A DNA stretch of 64,000 nt from positions 1,869,100-1,933,099 of the forward strand of contig OZ244224.1 in assembly GCA_965217015.1 (NCBI GenBank), read 5' to 3'. Shown here one piece after another: positions 34,850 to 43,980 of this stretch. The number at the start of each line of letters is the position of its first letter. The stretch's first letter is position 1. The notes under the pieces are model-generated. The model did not search any database, was not told where the DNA came from, and saw nothing but the letters and a program-made list of their open reading frames with translations. Origin of the DNA: JAYQKL01 sp038142705 (GTDB lineage: Bacteria; Pseudomonadota; Alphaproteobacteria; RS24). A program made the translations under genes and the position numbers.

Positions 34850-35740
34850 TTAACAACTTGTTTCTACAAAGCCCATCAGGGCATAAATAATTTGCGCGGC
34901 AGAAAAATCACTATAGGGCTGGCCGGCTATGGGGGCAAGTTCTACAATGTCTAAACCAACACATTCGCGCCCATTCAGGGCGGTGCGCACCAAATCCAGC
35001 GCTTGATAATACCCTAACCCGCCTGGCACAGGCGTGCCGGTTGCGGGCAAAACAGCTGGATCCAAGCCATCAACATCAAAACTCACATAAAGCTTTTTTG
35101 GAAAATCCTCTGGTAAAGTCACGCAACTTATATTCTGGCGCACAATATCTTTGGCGTCATAGGTTAAAACGCCATGCGCGGTGCGGGCGGTTTCTTCTTC
35201 CTGCGATAGCGCGCGGACACCAAAACTCGCCATTTTCACGCCCTCTTGCGCCAAAAGATACATCACACTGGCATGTGAGTGATGATGGCCTTGATAGGCA
35301 TCGCGAAAATCAGCATGCGCATCAATGTGAATAATGCCAAGCTCAGTAGGCGCAATTTGCAAGCCCTCAATCACCCCCATCACCGCGCCATAAGACAGGC
35401 TATGCTCACCGCCCAAAGTGACTGGAATTTGCCCCTTTTGCGCCACACGCGCTGTTGCCTGATGTAAATCAAGCATCACCTGTTCAATGGGTTGGTCGCA
35501 CTTAATGGGGTCATGGGTAAACAGGCCATATTGGCAGGGCTCTTGGCCCTCATAGCTGCGTTCAAGTTGATGGCTTGCGGCAATCATCGCGGCAGGCCCA
35601 TTGCCTGTGCCCGTGCCATAAGAAACGGTTTGCTCCAAGCCGCAGGGGAAAATCTGAAACCGCGCAGTTTCTGGATTGTTCTCCTGCGCGGTGAGTTCTT
35701 CGCCAAGAAATTGATTTTGCCAGCTCTGTGTATTACTCAT
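34850..35740 (-). CDS. speB: Agmatinase
   Basis: Binuclear manganese ureohydrolase converting agmatine to putrescine and urea. 296 residues. Metal-binding motifs: LGGEHSLSYG, IIHIDAHADFRD and YVSFDVDGLDPAVLPATGTP. The family includes arginase and guanidinobutyrase; agmatinase is favoured because speA lies in the same operon. It is 27 bases after nspC and 11 before metY. Confidence 0.92.
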   Translation of the reverse strand: MSNTQSWQNQFLGEELTAQENNPETARFQIFPCGLEQTVSYGTGTGNGPAAMIAASHQLERSYEGQEPCQYGLFTHDPIKCDQPIEQVMLDLHQATARVAQKGQIPVTLGGEHSLSYGAVMGVIEGLQIAPTELGIIHIDAHADFRDAYQGHHHSHASVMYLLAQEGVKMASFGVRALSQEEETARTAHGVLTYDAKDIVRQNISCVTLPEDFPKKLYVSFDVDGLDPAVLPATGTPVPGGLGYYQALDLVRTALNGRECVGLDIVELAPIAGQPYSDFSAAQIIYALMGFVETSC

Positions 35741-35767
35741 TTTTACATTACTCAGATTACAAAGTTT

Positions 35768-36928
35768 TCAAGACAGCCGTCCCTCAAAATCTTCAAAATG
35801 AAACTCTTTCACAATTTTTAGCGCATCTGTTTGACTGTTCCAAACCGCCAGGCTTGGCAATTGCACACCGTTAAAACTGGTTGTTTTAACCATTGAATAA
35901 TGCGCTTGGTCAAGAAAAGCCAGCCTTTGCCCTATTTGGGGGACGCTTTCAAACTGATAAGTGCCAATCACATCGCCTGCCAAGCAGCTTGGCCCGCCCA
36001 AGCGTACGGGCTGACCTTGTGTGCTTTCTTGCATTAAAGCTGGACGATACGGCGCCTCTAAAACATCGGGCATATGGCATGTTGCCGAAACATCTAAAAT
36101 CGCATTGGGGCCGTGATTATGCATCACATCTAAAACCTCGCCGACCAAAATGCCAGCATCAAAAGCAATCGCCGCGCCGGGCTCTAAAATAATGTGCGTT
36201 TGCATTTTCTCGGCCAGTTCTTGCAAGAAAAGCACGAGCCCCTCACGGTCATAATCGGGTTTGGTCAGCAAATGCCCGCCACCGAGATTCAGCCAATCAA
36301 GCTGCCCGCGATAGGGTAATAAATAAGGCTCAATCGCTGCCCATGTGCGCACCAGCGGGTCAAATCCTTGTTCGCACAGACTATGAAAATGCAACCCGTC
36401 AATCTGCGCAATATGGGCCTGTGTCAGCTCCGTTATGGGTAAGCCTAAGCGCGAACCTGGCGCGCAAGGGTCATAGGTTGCAATGCCAGATTCTGAATGC
36501 AGCGGGTTGATGCGCAAGCCAAGTGCCGCACCATATGTGCGGGCTACCGCGCCAAACCGCTCAATCTGTGAGGGGCTGTTAAAAACCAAATGGTCGGATA
36601 AATCGGCAATGGTTTCGATTTCTGATGCTTTATAAGCAGGGCTAAAAGTTTCAACAATACCGCCATAATGTTGATGCCCTAATTGCGCTTCCCATAGCCC
36701 AGATGCGCAGACACCATCTAGATACTGGTTCATCAAGGGGGCTAAATGCCAAAATGAAAAAGCTTTGAGTGCGGCAAGAATTTTGACATTTGCACGGGTT
36801 TTAATATCCGCAAGCAATTGCAGATTTTCTGCCAGCTTGACTTCATCAACCACAAAACAAGGCGAGGGGACACGCGTCAAATCGAAATTTGCAAAATATC
36901 CCGCTCCTTGTGATTGTGTTTCCATCAT
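35768..36928 (-). CDS. nspC: Carboxynorspermidine/carboxyspermidine decarboxylase
   Basis: PLP enzyme of the alanine-racemase fold that decarboxylates carboxyspermidine to spermidine (or the nor-form). 386 residues. N-terminal VPSPCFVVDEVKLAENL, the PLP Lys in ILAALKAFSFWH, the motif LNLGGGHLLTKPDYD and the C-terminal substrate region with CHMPDVLEAPYRP. It is adjacent to its partner dehydrogenase. The start has two tandem ATGs; either is possible. Confidence 0.93.
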   Translation of the reverse strand: MMETQSQGAGYFANFDLTRVPSPCFVVDEVKLAENLQLLADIKTRANVKILAALKAFSFWHLAPLMNQYLDGVCASGLWEAQLGHQHYGGIVETFSPAYKASEIETIADLSDHLVFNSPSQIERFGAVARTYGAALGLRINPLHSESGIATYDPCAPGSRLGLPITELTQAHIAQIDGLHFHSLCEQGFDPLVRTWAAIEPYLLPYRGQLDWLNLGGGHLLTKPDYDREGLVLFLQELAEKMQTHIILEPGAAIAFDAGILVGEVLDVMHNHGPNAILDVSATCHMPDVLEAPYRPALMQESTQGQPVRLGGPSCLAGDVIGTYQFESVPQIGQRLAFLDQAHYSMVKTTSFNGVQLPSLAVWNSQTDALKIVKEFHFEDFEGRLS

Positions 36929-36968
36929 GATTGCGCTGGTCCTTTATGTTTTTCAAAAAAATTATGAC

Positions 36969-38174
36969 CTAAAAATCGAGCGCGGTATCCAGCGTTTCAA
37001 CCTGCCAGCCAAGCCCGTGATTGTTCAGCATATCCATAAATGGGTCTGGGTCCATTTCTTCCATATTGACCACACCCTTTTTATCCCAAACCCCTTGCAA
37101 CATTAAAGCAGCGCCAATCATTGCCGGCACACCTGTTGTATAGCTGACAGCCTGTGAGCCAACCTCTTCAAAACATGCTGCGTGGTCACATATATTATAA
37201 ATATATATGGTTTTTGCCGCGCCGTCTTTTTCCCCGCTTATGATATTGCCAATACAGGTTTTGCCCGTGGTGCTTTTGCCCAAATCAGCAGGCTCAGGCA
37301 GAACGGCTTTTAAGAACTGCAGCGGGACAATCTCTTGCCCCTCATAATTGATGGGCTCAATAGAAGTCATGCCGATATTTTGTAAAACTTCCAAATGCGT
37401 TAAATAGGCATCACCAAAGGTCATCCAAAACCGGGCGCGCTCAAGCGAGGGATAGTTCTTGGTCAGTGACTCCAGTTCCTCATGATACATCATATACATA
37501 TTGCGGGCGCCAATTTCTGGAAAATCATAAACCTGCTTATGTGATAAAGCAGGGGTTTCAACCCATGCCCCATTTTGCCAATGGCGCGCTGGCGCGGTGA
37601 CTTCGCGAATATTGATTTCAGGGTTAAAATTTGTCGCAAAATGCTGGCCATGATCGCCGCCATTGCAGTCCAAAATGTCCAATGTTTTCATGCTGTCAAA
37701 ATAATGTTTTTGCGCATAGGCGGTAAATACATTGGTGACGCCCGGGTCAAAACCAGAGCCAAGCAAGGCCATTAAACCCGCTTCGCTGAATTTTTCTTGA
37801 TAGGCCCATTGCCAGTGATATTCAAACTTCGCCTCATCGCGGGGTTCATAATTGGCGGTGTCTAAATAATGCACGCCTGTAGCTAAACAGGCTTCCATAA
37901 TCGCTAAATCTTGATAAGGCAAAGCCAGATTGACCACCAAAGCGGGTTTGACTTTTTCAATCAGCAAAATGGTTTGCGCGGTATTATCGGCGTCAATTTC
38001 AGCCGTTTCAATATGCACGCCAAATCTGGATTGCACGCTCTCGGCAATCATCTGGCATTTGGCTAATGTGCGGCTGGCCAACGTAATATGCGAAAACACC
38101 TCTGGCAGCATGGCCATTTTGTGAACCGCCACTGAACCAACCCCGCCGGCACCAATAACTAGAACGCGTGACAT
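36969..38174 (-). CDS. Carboxy(nor)spermidine dehydrogenase, saccharopine dehydrogenase family
   Basis: 401 residues. Rossmann motif VLVIGAGGVGSVAVHKMA at the N-terminus, then VNLALPYQDLAIMEACLATG and GSGFDPGVTNVFTAYAQ. This type condenses putrescine (or diaminopropane) with aspartate semialdehyde and reduces the Schiff base with NADPH to carboxyspermidine. Distinguishing it from lysine saccharopine dehydrogenase rests on its place between speA and nspC. The substrate is most likely putrescine, since SpeA and SpeB are encoded beside it. Confidence 0.92.
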   Translation of the reverse strand: MSRVLVIGAGGVGSVAVHKMAMLPEVFSHITLASRTLAKCQMIAESVQSRFGVHIETAEIDADNTAQTILLIEKVKPALVVNLALPYQDLAIMEACLATGVHYLDTANYEPRDEAKFEYHWQWAYQEKFSEAGLMALLGSGFDPGVTNVFTAYAQKHYFDSMKTLDILDCNGGDHGQHFATNFNPEINIREVTAPARHWQNGAWVETPALSHKQVYDFPEIGARNMYMMYHEELESLTKNYPSLERARFWMTFGDAYLTHLEVLQNIGMTSIEPINYEGQEIVPLQFLKAVLPEPADLGKSTTGKTCIGNIISGEKDGAAKTIYIYNICDHAACFEEVGSQAVSYTTGVPAMIGAALMLQGVWDKKGVVNMEEMDPDPFMDMLNNHGLGWQVETLDTALDF

Positions 38175-38201
38175 TTTAATACCTCTACTCGTTAAATGGG
38201 T

Positions 38202-40121
38202 TTAATGCTCGTAATAAGTATAGCCTTGAATGCTATCTTTATAATCTTTGATAATCTCTCGTCGGTCTTGGGGGGTAATTTTTCCACTGCCGACACCTTT
38301 TTCGACAATCTTTTTGAAATTATTTATCATTTGGCGTGGGTCATATTCTACATAGCTAAGAACTTGCTCAACCGTGTCGCCTTCCAGCTCATGCACAATT
38401 TCAAAGCCGCCATTTTCCGTCAGCTCAATAGTGACCACATTGGTGTCGCCAAAAAGATTGTGCAAATCACCTAGCGTTTCCTGATAGGCACCGACAAAAA
38501 ACACGCCCAGATAATAATCCTCACCTTCTGGAATATCATGCACAGGCAGCGTGCCTGAAATCCCATCAGCCAGAACAAAGCGGTCAATTTTACCGTCACT
38601 ATCGCAGGTGATATCGCTCAAAATCACATTGCGATTGGCCGGCACATGATGGTGGCTCAATGGCGCGATAGGGTGGATTTGGTCAATCGCCCAAACATCG
38701 GGAAGACTCTGGAAAAGTGAGAAATTACAATGATATATATCTGCCACTTGCTCCATCGCCGTCAGCATATCCTCGCTCATATCATCTAAATTGCGCACCA
38801 TATTTTTGATTTTATTCATCAAATATAAATAAATGCGCTCGGCCTTCGCGGTCATGGCCAGTCCGGCTTGATTATTGCGGAAGAGATTGCGCATTTCCTC
38901 GCGATAATAAATTAAATCATTCCAGCATTCTTGCAGGCGCTCTGGCGTGAGATAATTCTCAACGCCATGCATGTTTTTCAATATCTGGTGGTCATCTTCA
39001 TCAGCTTCAACAGGTTTGGGGCTGTCAAAATGTGTGACTTCGAGAACATTAAACAATAACAGTGATGACTGCGCGACACAGGCGCGTCCACTTTCCGTAA
39101 TGATACGCGGGTGGTCAAGCTGGTTAGCGTCCATCGCATCTTTCACCGTTTCAATAATGTTCAGGCAATATTCAGAAAGGCTATAATTGGTTGAGTTGGC
39201 ACTAGATGTATGCTCACCCGTATAATCCACGCCTAAGCCGCCACCTAAATCAAGATGGGTCAGGGGCGCGCCCTCGCGTTTCAGCTCTATGAAAAAACGG
39301 CAGGCCTCTTGCGTTGCTTTGCGGATTTCTAAAATATCGGGAACTTGGCTGCCTAAATGCGAATGCTGCATGACCAGACAGTCCAAAAACTGGCGTGCGC
39401 GCAAGGTGCTGACAACGTCCATAATCTGGGCAATGGTCATACCAAATGTGCTGCGGTCACCGCTTGATTTCGCCCAATTCCCACTCACGCGCAAATTGAG
39501 TTTGATGCGCACACCCAGCTGCGGGCGAATTTGCATATCTTCTGCAAGGTCTAGCACCATATCCAGCTCACGCGGGCTTTCTAAAACAATAAAAGTGTTG
39601 AACCCCAGCCTTTGCGACATCAGGGCGAGCCGCAAAAATTCATTATCTTTGACGCCATTACAAATCAGTGCCGCCTCTTTGGGCAGGTTTTGTGCCAGCG
39701 CGATAAGCAGTTCTGCTTTTGAGCCAACCTCCAAACCAAAATCATAACTTTGGCCGTAATCGACAATGCGCTCCACCACCTGCGCCTGTTGATTAACCTT
39801 AATCGGAAACACGCCTTGATAGCGATTACCATAATTCAGCTCTTGAATGGCGGCGTTGAAATTTTCATTGATATGGCAAATTCGGTGTTCAAGAAAATTG
39901 GTCACGCGCAAAAGAATAGGGGCGGTGATGCCGCGATTGGTCAGATTATCTAATATATGAATTAAATCTGTGGGGGCGGCTTGTGGGTTATGCGGATTGG
40001 CCAGCCCCAAATGCCCGTTTGGCAGAATATGAATGAGGTTTTCTCCCCATTTTTCAATGCCGTAGCGGTCTGTGCCATAGCGGTCTGTTGTCTGATGTGT
40101 TTTGACTGGCGCGTTCATCAT
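38202..40121 (-). CDS. speA: Biosynthetic arginine decarboxylase
   Basis: Decarboxylates arginine to agmatine. Fold III PLP enzyme, 639 residues from ATG at 40121; a GTG two codons earlier (40127) is possible. The PLP-binding segment is YQGVFPIKVNQQ, the motif YDFGLEVGSKAEL follows, and LDLGGGLGVDYTGE plus ESGRACVA are the conserved glycine-rich and phosphate-binding loops. It is the first gene of the polyamine operon; 40128-40181 should hold the promoter. Confidence 0.95.
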   Translation of the reverse strand: MMNAPVKTHQTTDRYGTDRYGIEKWGENLIHILPNGHLGLANPHNPQAAPTDLIHILDNLTNRGITAPILLRVTNFLEHRICHINENFNAAIQELNYGNRYQGVFPIKVNQQAQVVERIVDYGQSYDFGLEVGSKAELLIALAQNLPKEAALICNGVKDNEFLRLALMSQRLGFNTFIVLESPRELDMVLDLAEDMQIRPQLGVRIKLNLRVSGNWAKSSGDRSTFGMTIAQIMDVVSTLRARQFLDCLVMQHSHLGSQVPDILEIRKATQEACRFFIELKREGAPLTHLDLGGGLGVDYTGEHTSSANSTNYSLSEYCLNIIETVKDAMDANQLDHPRIITESGRACVAQSSLLLFNVLEVTHFDSPKPVEADEDDHQILKNMHGVENYLTPERLQECWNDLIYYREEMRNLFRNNQAGLAMTAKAERIYLYLMNKIKNMVRNLDDMSEDMLTAMEQVADIYHCNFSLFQSLPDVWAIDQIHPIAPLSHHHVPANRNVILSDITCDSDGKIDRFVLADGISGTLPVHDIPEGEDYYLGVFFVGAYQETLGDLHNLFGDTNVVTIELTENGGFEIVHELEGDTVEQVLSYVEYDPRQMINNFKKIVEKGVGSGKITPQDRREIIKDYKDSIQGYTYYEH

Positions 40122-40181
40122 TATCACTCAAAAAATATAATATATCCGCCCCTTAGAGAGTAAAAACGCATTGGTCAAGTC

Positions 40182-40214
40182 AAAAAAAGGCCCCGAATGC
40201 AGCGCATTCGGGGC
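40182..40214 (-). terminator. Rho-independent terminator of the torF-glnK-amt operon
   Basis: GCCCCGAATGC (40190-40200) and GCATTCGGGGC (40204-40214) form a perfect 11-base stem with a 3-base loop; on the minus strand it is followed by TTTTTTT. It lies 29 bases after the amt stop. Confidence 0.93.
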
Positions 40215-40243
40215 AAGTGTGTTAAGCTAGGGAGGATGTTTTA

Positions 40244-41569
40244 TTATGTGAACTCAGGATAGGCTTCCATACCAAGTTCTGTTTTATCAAGACCTTCGAG
40301 TTCTTCTTCTTCAGAAACCCGAATGCCGATTGTGTATTTGATGATGGTCCAACCAATCAGGCTGGCGATAACCGCAAAGGCACCGATAGATACAACGCCT
40401 AAGGCTTGCGTGCCAAATGAGGTGCCGGTATTGGTTAGCGGCACAGCCATTGTGCCCCAAATCCCGCACACCAAGTGAGCCGGAATGGCGCCAACCACAT
40501 CATCAATTTTGAGTTTGTCTAGAAGGGGTACAGAGACCACCACCAACACGCCACCAATAGCACCAATCAACATGGCCATTGGAATGCTCGGGGTAAGTGG
40601 TTCAGCCGTGATGGAGACCAGACCGCCAATCGCGCCGTTTAACGCCATTGTCAGGTCAACTTTTCCATACAGGACTTGGGTCGCAACCATGGCCGCAACA
40701 ACGCCCGCAGCAGCTGCCATATTTGTGTTCACAAATATATTCGCCACACTAGCAGCATCAATCGCTGAACCAAGCGCGAGCTGTGAGCCGCCATTAAACC
40801 CGAACCAACCCAACCAAAGGATAAATGTACCTAAAGTTGCGAGTGGCATTGATGAGCCTTGAATTGGGTTCACACGACCATCAGCAGAATATTTGCCTGC
40901 TCGCGCACCCAGCATAATGGCGCCAACCAAAGCTGCCCAGCCACCGACAGAGTGAACCAGCGTAGAGCCAGCAAAGTCTGAGAAACCAGCTTCGCTTAAC
41001 CAGCCGCCACCCCACTGCCATGAACCTTGAATAGGGTAAATCAGGCCTGTTAGAATGACCACAAAGGCGAGGAAGCCCCAAAGTTTAATGCGTTCGGCAA
41101 GGGTTCCGGAAACAATTGACGCGGCAGTGGCCACAAAGACCATTTGGAAATACCAGTCAGAACTTGCTGCATAGCCACCGCTAAAATCGCCAGCTTCAGC
41201 AGCAGCGTCATCTGCGCCCCAAAGGGAAAAAGAACCCATATAGCCGCCATCGACACCGTCATACATGAGATTGTAACCAACCAGATAGTAAAGAATGCCT
41301 GCAATCCCAAATAATGAGATGTTTTTGACGCAAATCGTGGCGACATTTTTAGCCCGCACCATGCCGCTCTCAAGCATGGCAAAACCCGCGGCCATGAACA
41401 TCACCAGAAAACCACACATCAAGAAGAGCAATGTGTTGAAAACATAGGCTGACTCACCAGAAACTTCAGCATATGCTGGGCTGGCAAGGGTTGAAATAAG
41501 ACCAACGGCTAGAGCGATGCTCCATAAGCGCGATGGGTTTTGAATCATTTTTTTAACTAAATTTTTCAT
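40244..41569 (-). CDS. amt: Ammonium transporter Amt
   Basis: Inner-membrane ammonium channel with 11 membrane segments after a signal peptide (likely cleavage after SPAYA). 441 residues from ATG at 41569, chosen because AGGAG lies upstream; the longer reading from 41659 overlaps glnK. The Amt signature region FGFNGGSQLALGSAID and the conserved pore His of STLVHSVGGWAALVG are present. The C-terminus ends in the usual short cytoplasmic tail. Coupled to glnK by a 10-base gap, the standard pair in which GlnK gates Amt. Confidence 0.95.
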   Translation of the reverse strand: MKNLVKKMIQNPSRLWSIALAVGLISTLASPAYAEVSGESAYVFNTLLFLMCGFLVMFMAAGFAMLESGMVRAKNVATICVKNISLFGIAGILYYLVGYNLMYDGVDGGYMGSFSLWGADDAAAEAGDFSGGYAASSDWYFQMVFVATAASIVSGTLAERIKLWGFLAFVVILTGLIYPIQGSWQWGGGWLSEAGFSDFAGSTLVHSVGGWAALVGAIMLGARAGKYSADGRVNPIQGSSMPLATLGTFILWLGWFGFNGGSQLALGSAIDAASVANIFVNTNMAAAAGVVAAMVATQVLYGKVDLTMALNGAIGGLVSITAEPLTPSIPMAMLIGAIGGVLVVVSVPLLDKLKIDDVVGAIPAHLVCGIWGTMAVPLTNTGTSFGTQALGVVSIGAFAVIASLIGWTIIKYTIGIRVSEEEELEGLDKTELGMEAYPEFT

Positions 41570-41579
41570 AATGAAACTC

Positions 41580-41918
41580 CTAAATGGCTTCGCTACCGGT
41601 TTCGCCTGTACGAATCCGGGTAACGGCTTCAAGGGGTAAGACAAAGACTTTACCGTCACCGATTTGGCCTGTTTTGGCCGCGCTCATAATGGCGTCGGTG
41701 GCAGCATCGATCTGGTCATCTTCCAGTGCGATTTCGAGTCTTATTTTGGGCAGAAAATTAATTTCATATTCCGCGCCACGGTAAATTTCCGTTTGGCCTT
41801 TTTGTCGGCCATAACCTTTTACTTCCGTGACGGTGACCCCTTCAATATTGACAGATGTTAGAGCTTCGCGTACATCGTCAAGCTTGAAGGGTTTTATGAT
41901 GGCTATGAGCATTTTCAT
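41580..41918 (-). CDS. glnK: Nitrogen regulatory protein P-II, GlnK
   Basis: 112-residue PII signal protein. The T-loop has the uridylylation Tyr51 in YRGAEY, and the B and C loops (AAKTGQIGDGKVFV and AVTRIRTGE) are intact. An AAGGA ribosome site precedes the ATG. It lies directly upstream of amt and downstream of a sigma-54 promoter shared with torF. Confidence 0.96.
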   Translation of the reverse strand: MKMLIAIIKPFKLDDVREALTSVNIEGVTVTEVKGYGRQKGQTEIYRGAEYEINFLPKIRLEIALEDDQIDAATDAIMSAAKTGQIGDGKVFVLPLEAVTRIRTGETGSEAI

Positions 41919-41954
41919 CGTTTTATCCTTCTGTTCTGTTTTGTGAATAGAACA

Positions 41955-41986
41955 AACGGGTCATATGTTGGCGCATATGACCCGTT
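41955..41986 (-). terminator. Intercistronic hairpin between torF and glnK
   Basis: AACGGGTCATATG (41955-41967) pairs with CATATGACCCGTT (41974-41986), a perfect 13-base stem with a 6-base loop, starting 5 bases after the torF stop. The downstream tract TGTTCTATTC is only moderately U-rich, so partial termination or mRNA protection is more likely than complete termination. Confidence 0.7.
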
Positions 41987-41991
41987 CTTCA

Positions 41992-42630
41992 TTAAAATTC
42001 GATGCCATATGACAGTGACACTTCAGGATCTGCGCCTGAAATATCTGTGTCTGTAATAGCAAGGGTGAAAGCGTCTTTGGCGATGGTCAGAGCATAATCA
42101 TTTTGCTCATCGCCGCCATCAAGGTCATAAATACCAGCTGCAACACCAACTGTATATTCACCAATCTCAGTTTCATATCCGAGATTATAGTAAACATTGT
42201 TGAGGGTATCATCGCCATCATTATCGACCTGATAAGCTACGCTGAATGTGACGCCGGCAGTACCAATGCTTGCATAGACTTCACTAAAGTCGAGGTCAGC
42301 ACCGGACTCATCATCATAAATGTATGAGATATAACCAATATCATAGCTAAAGCCGCCAGCTTCGCCAGCATAGCCGCCATAAAGGTCTAACTCATATGTT
42401 GTGTCATCGCCGAAATCGACATTTGACGCCCATGTGCCGACATAAAAGCCGTTTTCAAACCCAAGATCTGCCCCCGCCTGAAAAGCTGGGTTATCATTTG
42501 TTTGGGTCATGCCACGCCAGATATAATTACTGGTGACGCTGGCATTAAAGCTGACTTCCTGAGCCATAGTTGGCGCTGCGAGGCAGGTGCCAATCATGAG
42601 TGTTGCGGCGAATTTGTTTAATTTAGACAT
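41992..42630 (-). CDS. TorF-family putative porin
   Basis: 212-residue outer-membrane beta-barrel protein with a signal peptide (cleavage after PTMA). The start of the mature part, VSFNASVTSNYIWRGMTQT, is the hallmark of the gcw_chp/TorF family. Alternating hydrophobic and polar strands rich in Asp, Gly and Tyr follow, and the last residue is Phe, as in outer-membrane barrels. It sits ahead of glnK-amt with a sigma-54 promoter and AAAGGA ribosome site, suggesting that it admits nitrogen compounds under nitrogen limitation; that role is inferred. Confidence 0.88.
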   Translation of the reverse strand: MSKLNKFAATLMIGTCLAAPTMAQEVSFNASVTSNYIWRGMTQTNDNPAFQAGADLGFENGFYVGTWASNVDFGDDTTYELDLYGGYAGEAGGFSYDIGYISYIYDDESGADLDFSEVYASIGTAGVTFSVAYQVDNDGDDTLNNVYYNLGYETEIGEYTVGVAAGIYDLDGGDEQNDYALTIAKDAFTLAITDTDISGADPEVSLSYGIEF

Positions 42631-42676
42631 TTTAAATTCCTTTCAAAAAATGTTTTCGCACTCCCTGCCGTTTATA

Positions 42677-42693
42677 TCCAAGATGCGTGCCAA
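42677..42693 (-). promoter_or_regulatory. Sigma-54 (RpoN) promoter of torF-glnK-amt
   Basis: On the minus strand TTGGCACG-CATC-TTGGA matches the -24/-12 consensus YTGGCACG-N4-TTGCW at all but one position, with exact spacing. The expected start near 42665 leaves a leader of about 35 bases before torF. The remaining gap 42694-42882 is very AT-rich; I found no clear NtrC palindrome by eye. Confidence 0.85.
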
Positions 42694-42882
42694 AAATTTC
42701 AAAAATATTATAAGTCATTGATATTTAATATAAAAAAATATTAAATTTTTCTGGGCGCGGTTTTTTGGAAAATATCGAGGTAAAAATAAGCCAAATATAG
42801 CGCATCAAACCTTATAAAATGCACAAAAAATAGTCATTAAAAATTTATGCTTAAAAAATAGGCAAAATAATAAGTCATGAGC

Positions 42883-43971
42883 TTATTGGTTAAAATTTAT
42901 CTCATCAACCAGATAGCTTGCCTTTTTATAATATTGCGCAATTTCTGCAAGTGGTGTGGTGTCCGGCTTTAATGAGCCCCATGCTGCCACAAATGCGGCG
43001 GGCGCGACATCGGCGCGCACAGGATATTCATAATTAGCTTCGGCGTAAATTTTTTGCGCTTGCGGGGTCAGCATAAATTCCATAAATGCCAAAGCGGCGT
43101 CCGGGTGGGGCGCATGTTTGGCCATCACCATGCCAGACACATTTATATGCGTGCCAAAATTGTTGTCGTCTTTTTGGCTGGTCGGGAAAATTAATCTCAC
43201 GTTTTTTGCCCATTGTTTTTGTTCTGGGTTTTTGTCATTAAATTGCATATTACCCATATAATATGTATTGGCGAGGGCGAGATCACATTGCCCTGCATAA
43301 ATTTGTTTCACCTGAGCGCGGTCATTACCAGCTGGTTTGCGGGCTAAATTTTCTTTCACGCCTAACAACCAATTGCGGGTCCAGGCTTCGCCGTGCCGTG
43401 CCATCATGGCTGCAAATAAACTCAAATTATAAGGGTGCTGGCCCGAGCGCATGCACAAACGCCCTTGCCATTTTGGGTCTGCCAAATCCTCATAAATTAT
43501 TGGCTCTTCACTGACGCGATCCTTTGCGGCAAATAAAACGCGGGCGCGCAAAGTCACACTGAACCATTTATTTTGCGGGTCACGAAAAGCGCGCGGAATA
43601 TGCTGGGTTAATTGTTTCGAATTGACAGCTTGGGCGATTTTTTCCCCCGCTTCTGCCAGATGATGAAAATTCGATGTCAAAATCACATCTACGGGACTAC
43701 GCTCACCCTCCAGCATCACGCGCTCAATCAACCCCTTATTGGCAAAAACAGTTTTCACCTCAATCCCTGTTTCGCGTGTGAAGGCATCAAATAGGGGCTG
43801 AATAAGGTCAGGTTGGCGATAGGAATAAACATTCACCGTTTGCGGCGCGCTTGGTGAAGATATATCCGTTTTGCTTGGCGCAAAAAAAGCCAGCCCGCTT
43901 GCAATGCAGGCGATTACCAGCAGCACGATTACAGATTTACGCGTGATAAGGTTTTGGGCAGGGTTCGGCAT
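42883..43971 (-). CDS. Iron(III) ABC transporter substrate-binding protein (FutA/FbpA-like)
   Basis: 362 residues from ATG at 43971; a TTG at 43986 is possible. An N-terminal signal peptide or anchor is followed by VNVYSYRQPDLIQPLFDAF, the start of the ferric-binding fold. LANTYYMGNMQ supplies the paired Tyr that bind iron in FutA/FbpA proteins, and QAQKIYAEANYEYPVRADV is the usual C-terminal signature. No permease or ATPase gene lies beside it, so its transporter partners are elsewhere. A palindrome sits directly upstream. Confidence 0.87.
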   Translation of the reverse strand: MPNPAQNLITRKSVIVLLVIACIASGLAFFAPSKTDISSPSAPQTVNVYSYRQPDLIQPLFDAFTRETGIEVKTVFANKGLIERVMLEGERSPVDVILTSNFHHLAEAGEKIAQAVNSKQLTQHIPRAFRDPQNKWFSVTLRARVLFAAKDRVSEEPIIYEDLADPKWQGRLCMRSGQHPYNLSLFAAMMARHGEAWTRNWLLGVKENLARKPAGNDRAQVKQIYAGQCDLALANTYYMGNMQFNDKNPEQKQWAKNVRLIFPTSQKDDNNFGTHINVSGMVMAKHAPHPDAALAFMEFMLTPQAQKIYAEANYEYPVRADVAPAAFVAAWGSLKPDTTPLAEIAQYYKKASYLVDEINFNQ

Positions 43972-43980
43972 ATTCTTCAC

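Noticed and set aside
42694..42882. NtrC binding sites upstream of the sigma-54 promoter
   Set aside because: Only isolated TGCAC half-sites are visible; no convincing GCACC-N5-GGTGC palindrome.
42869..42887. AATAAG/CTTATT hairpin at the end of the iron-binding protein gene
   Set aside because: Short AT-only stem overlapping the stop codon; too weak to call a terminator.
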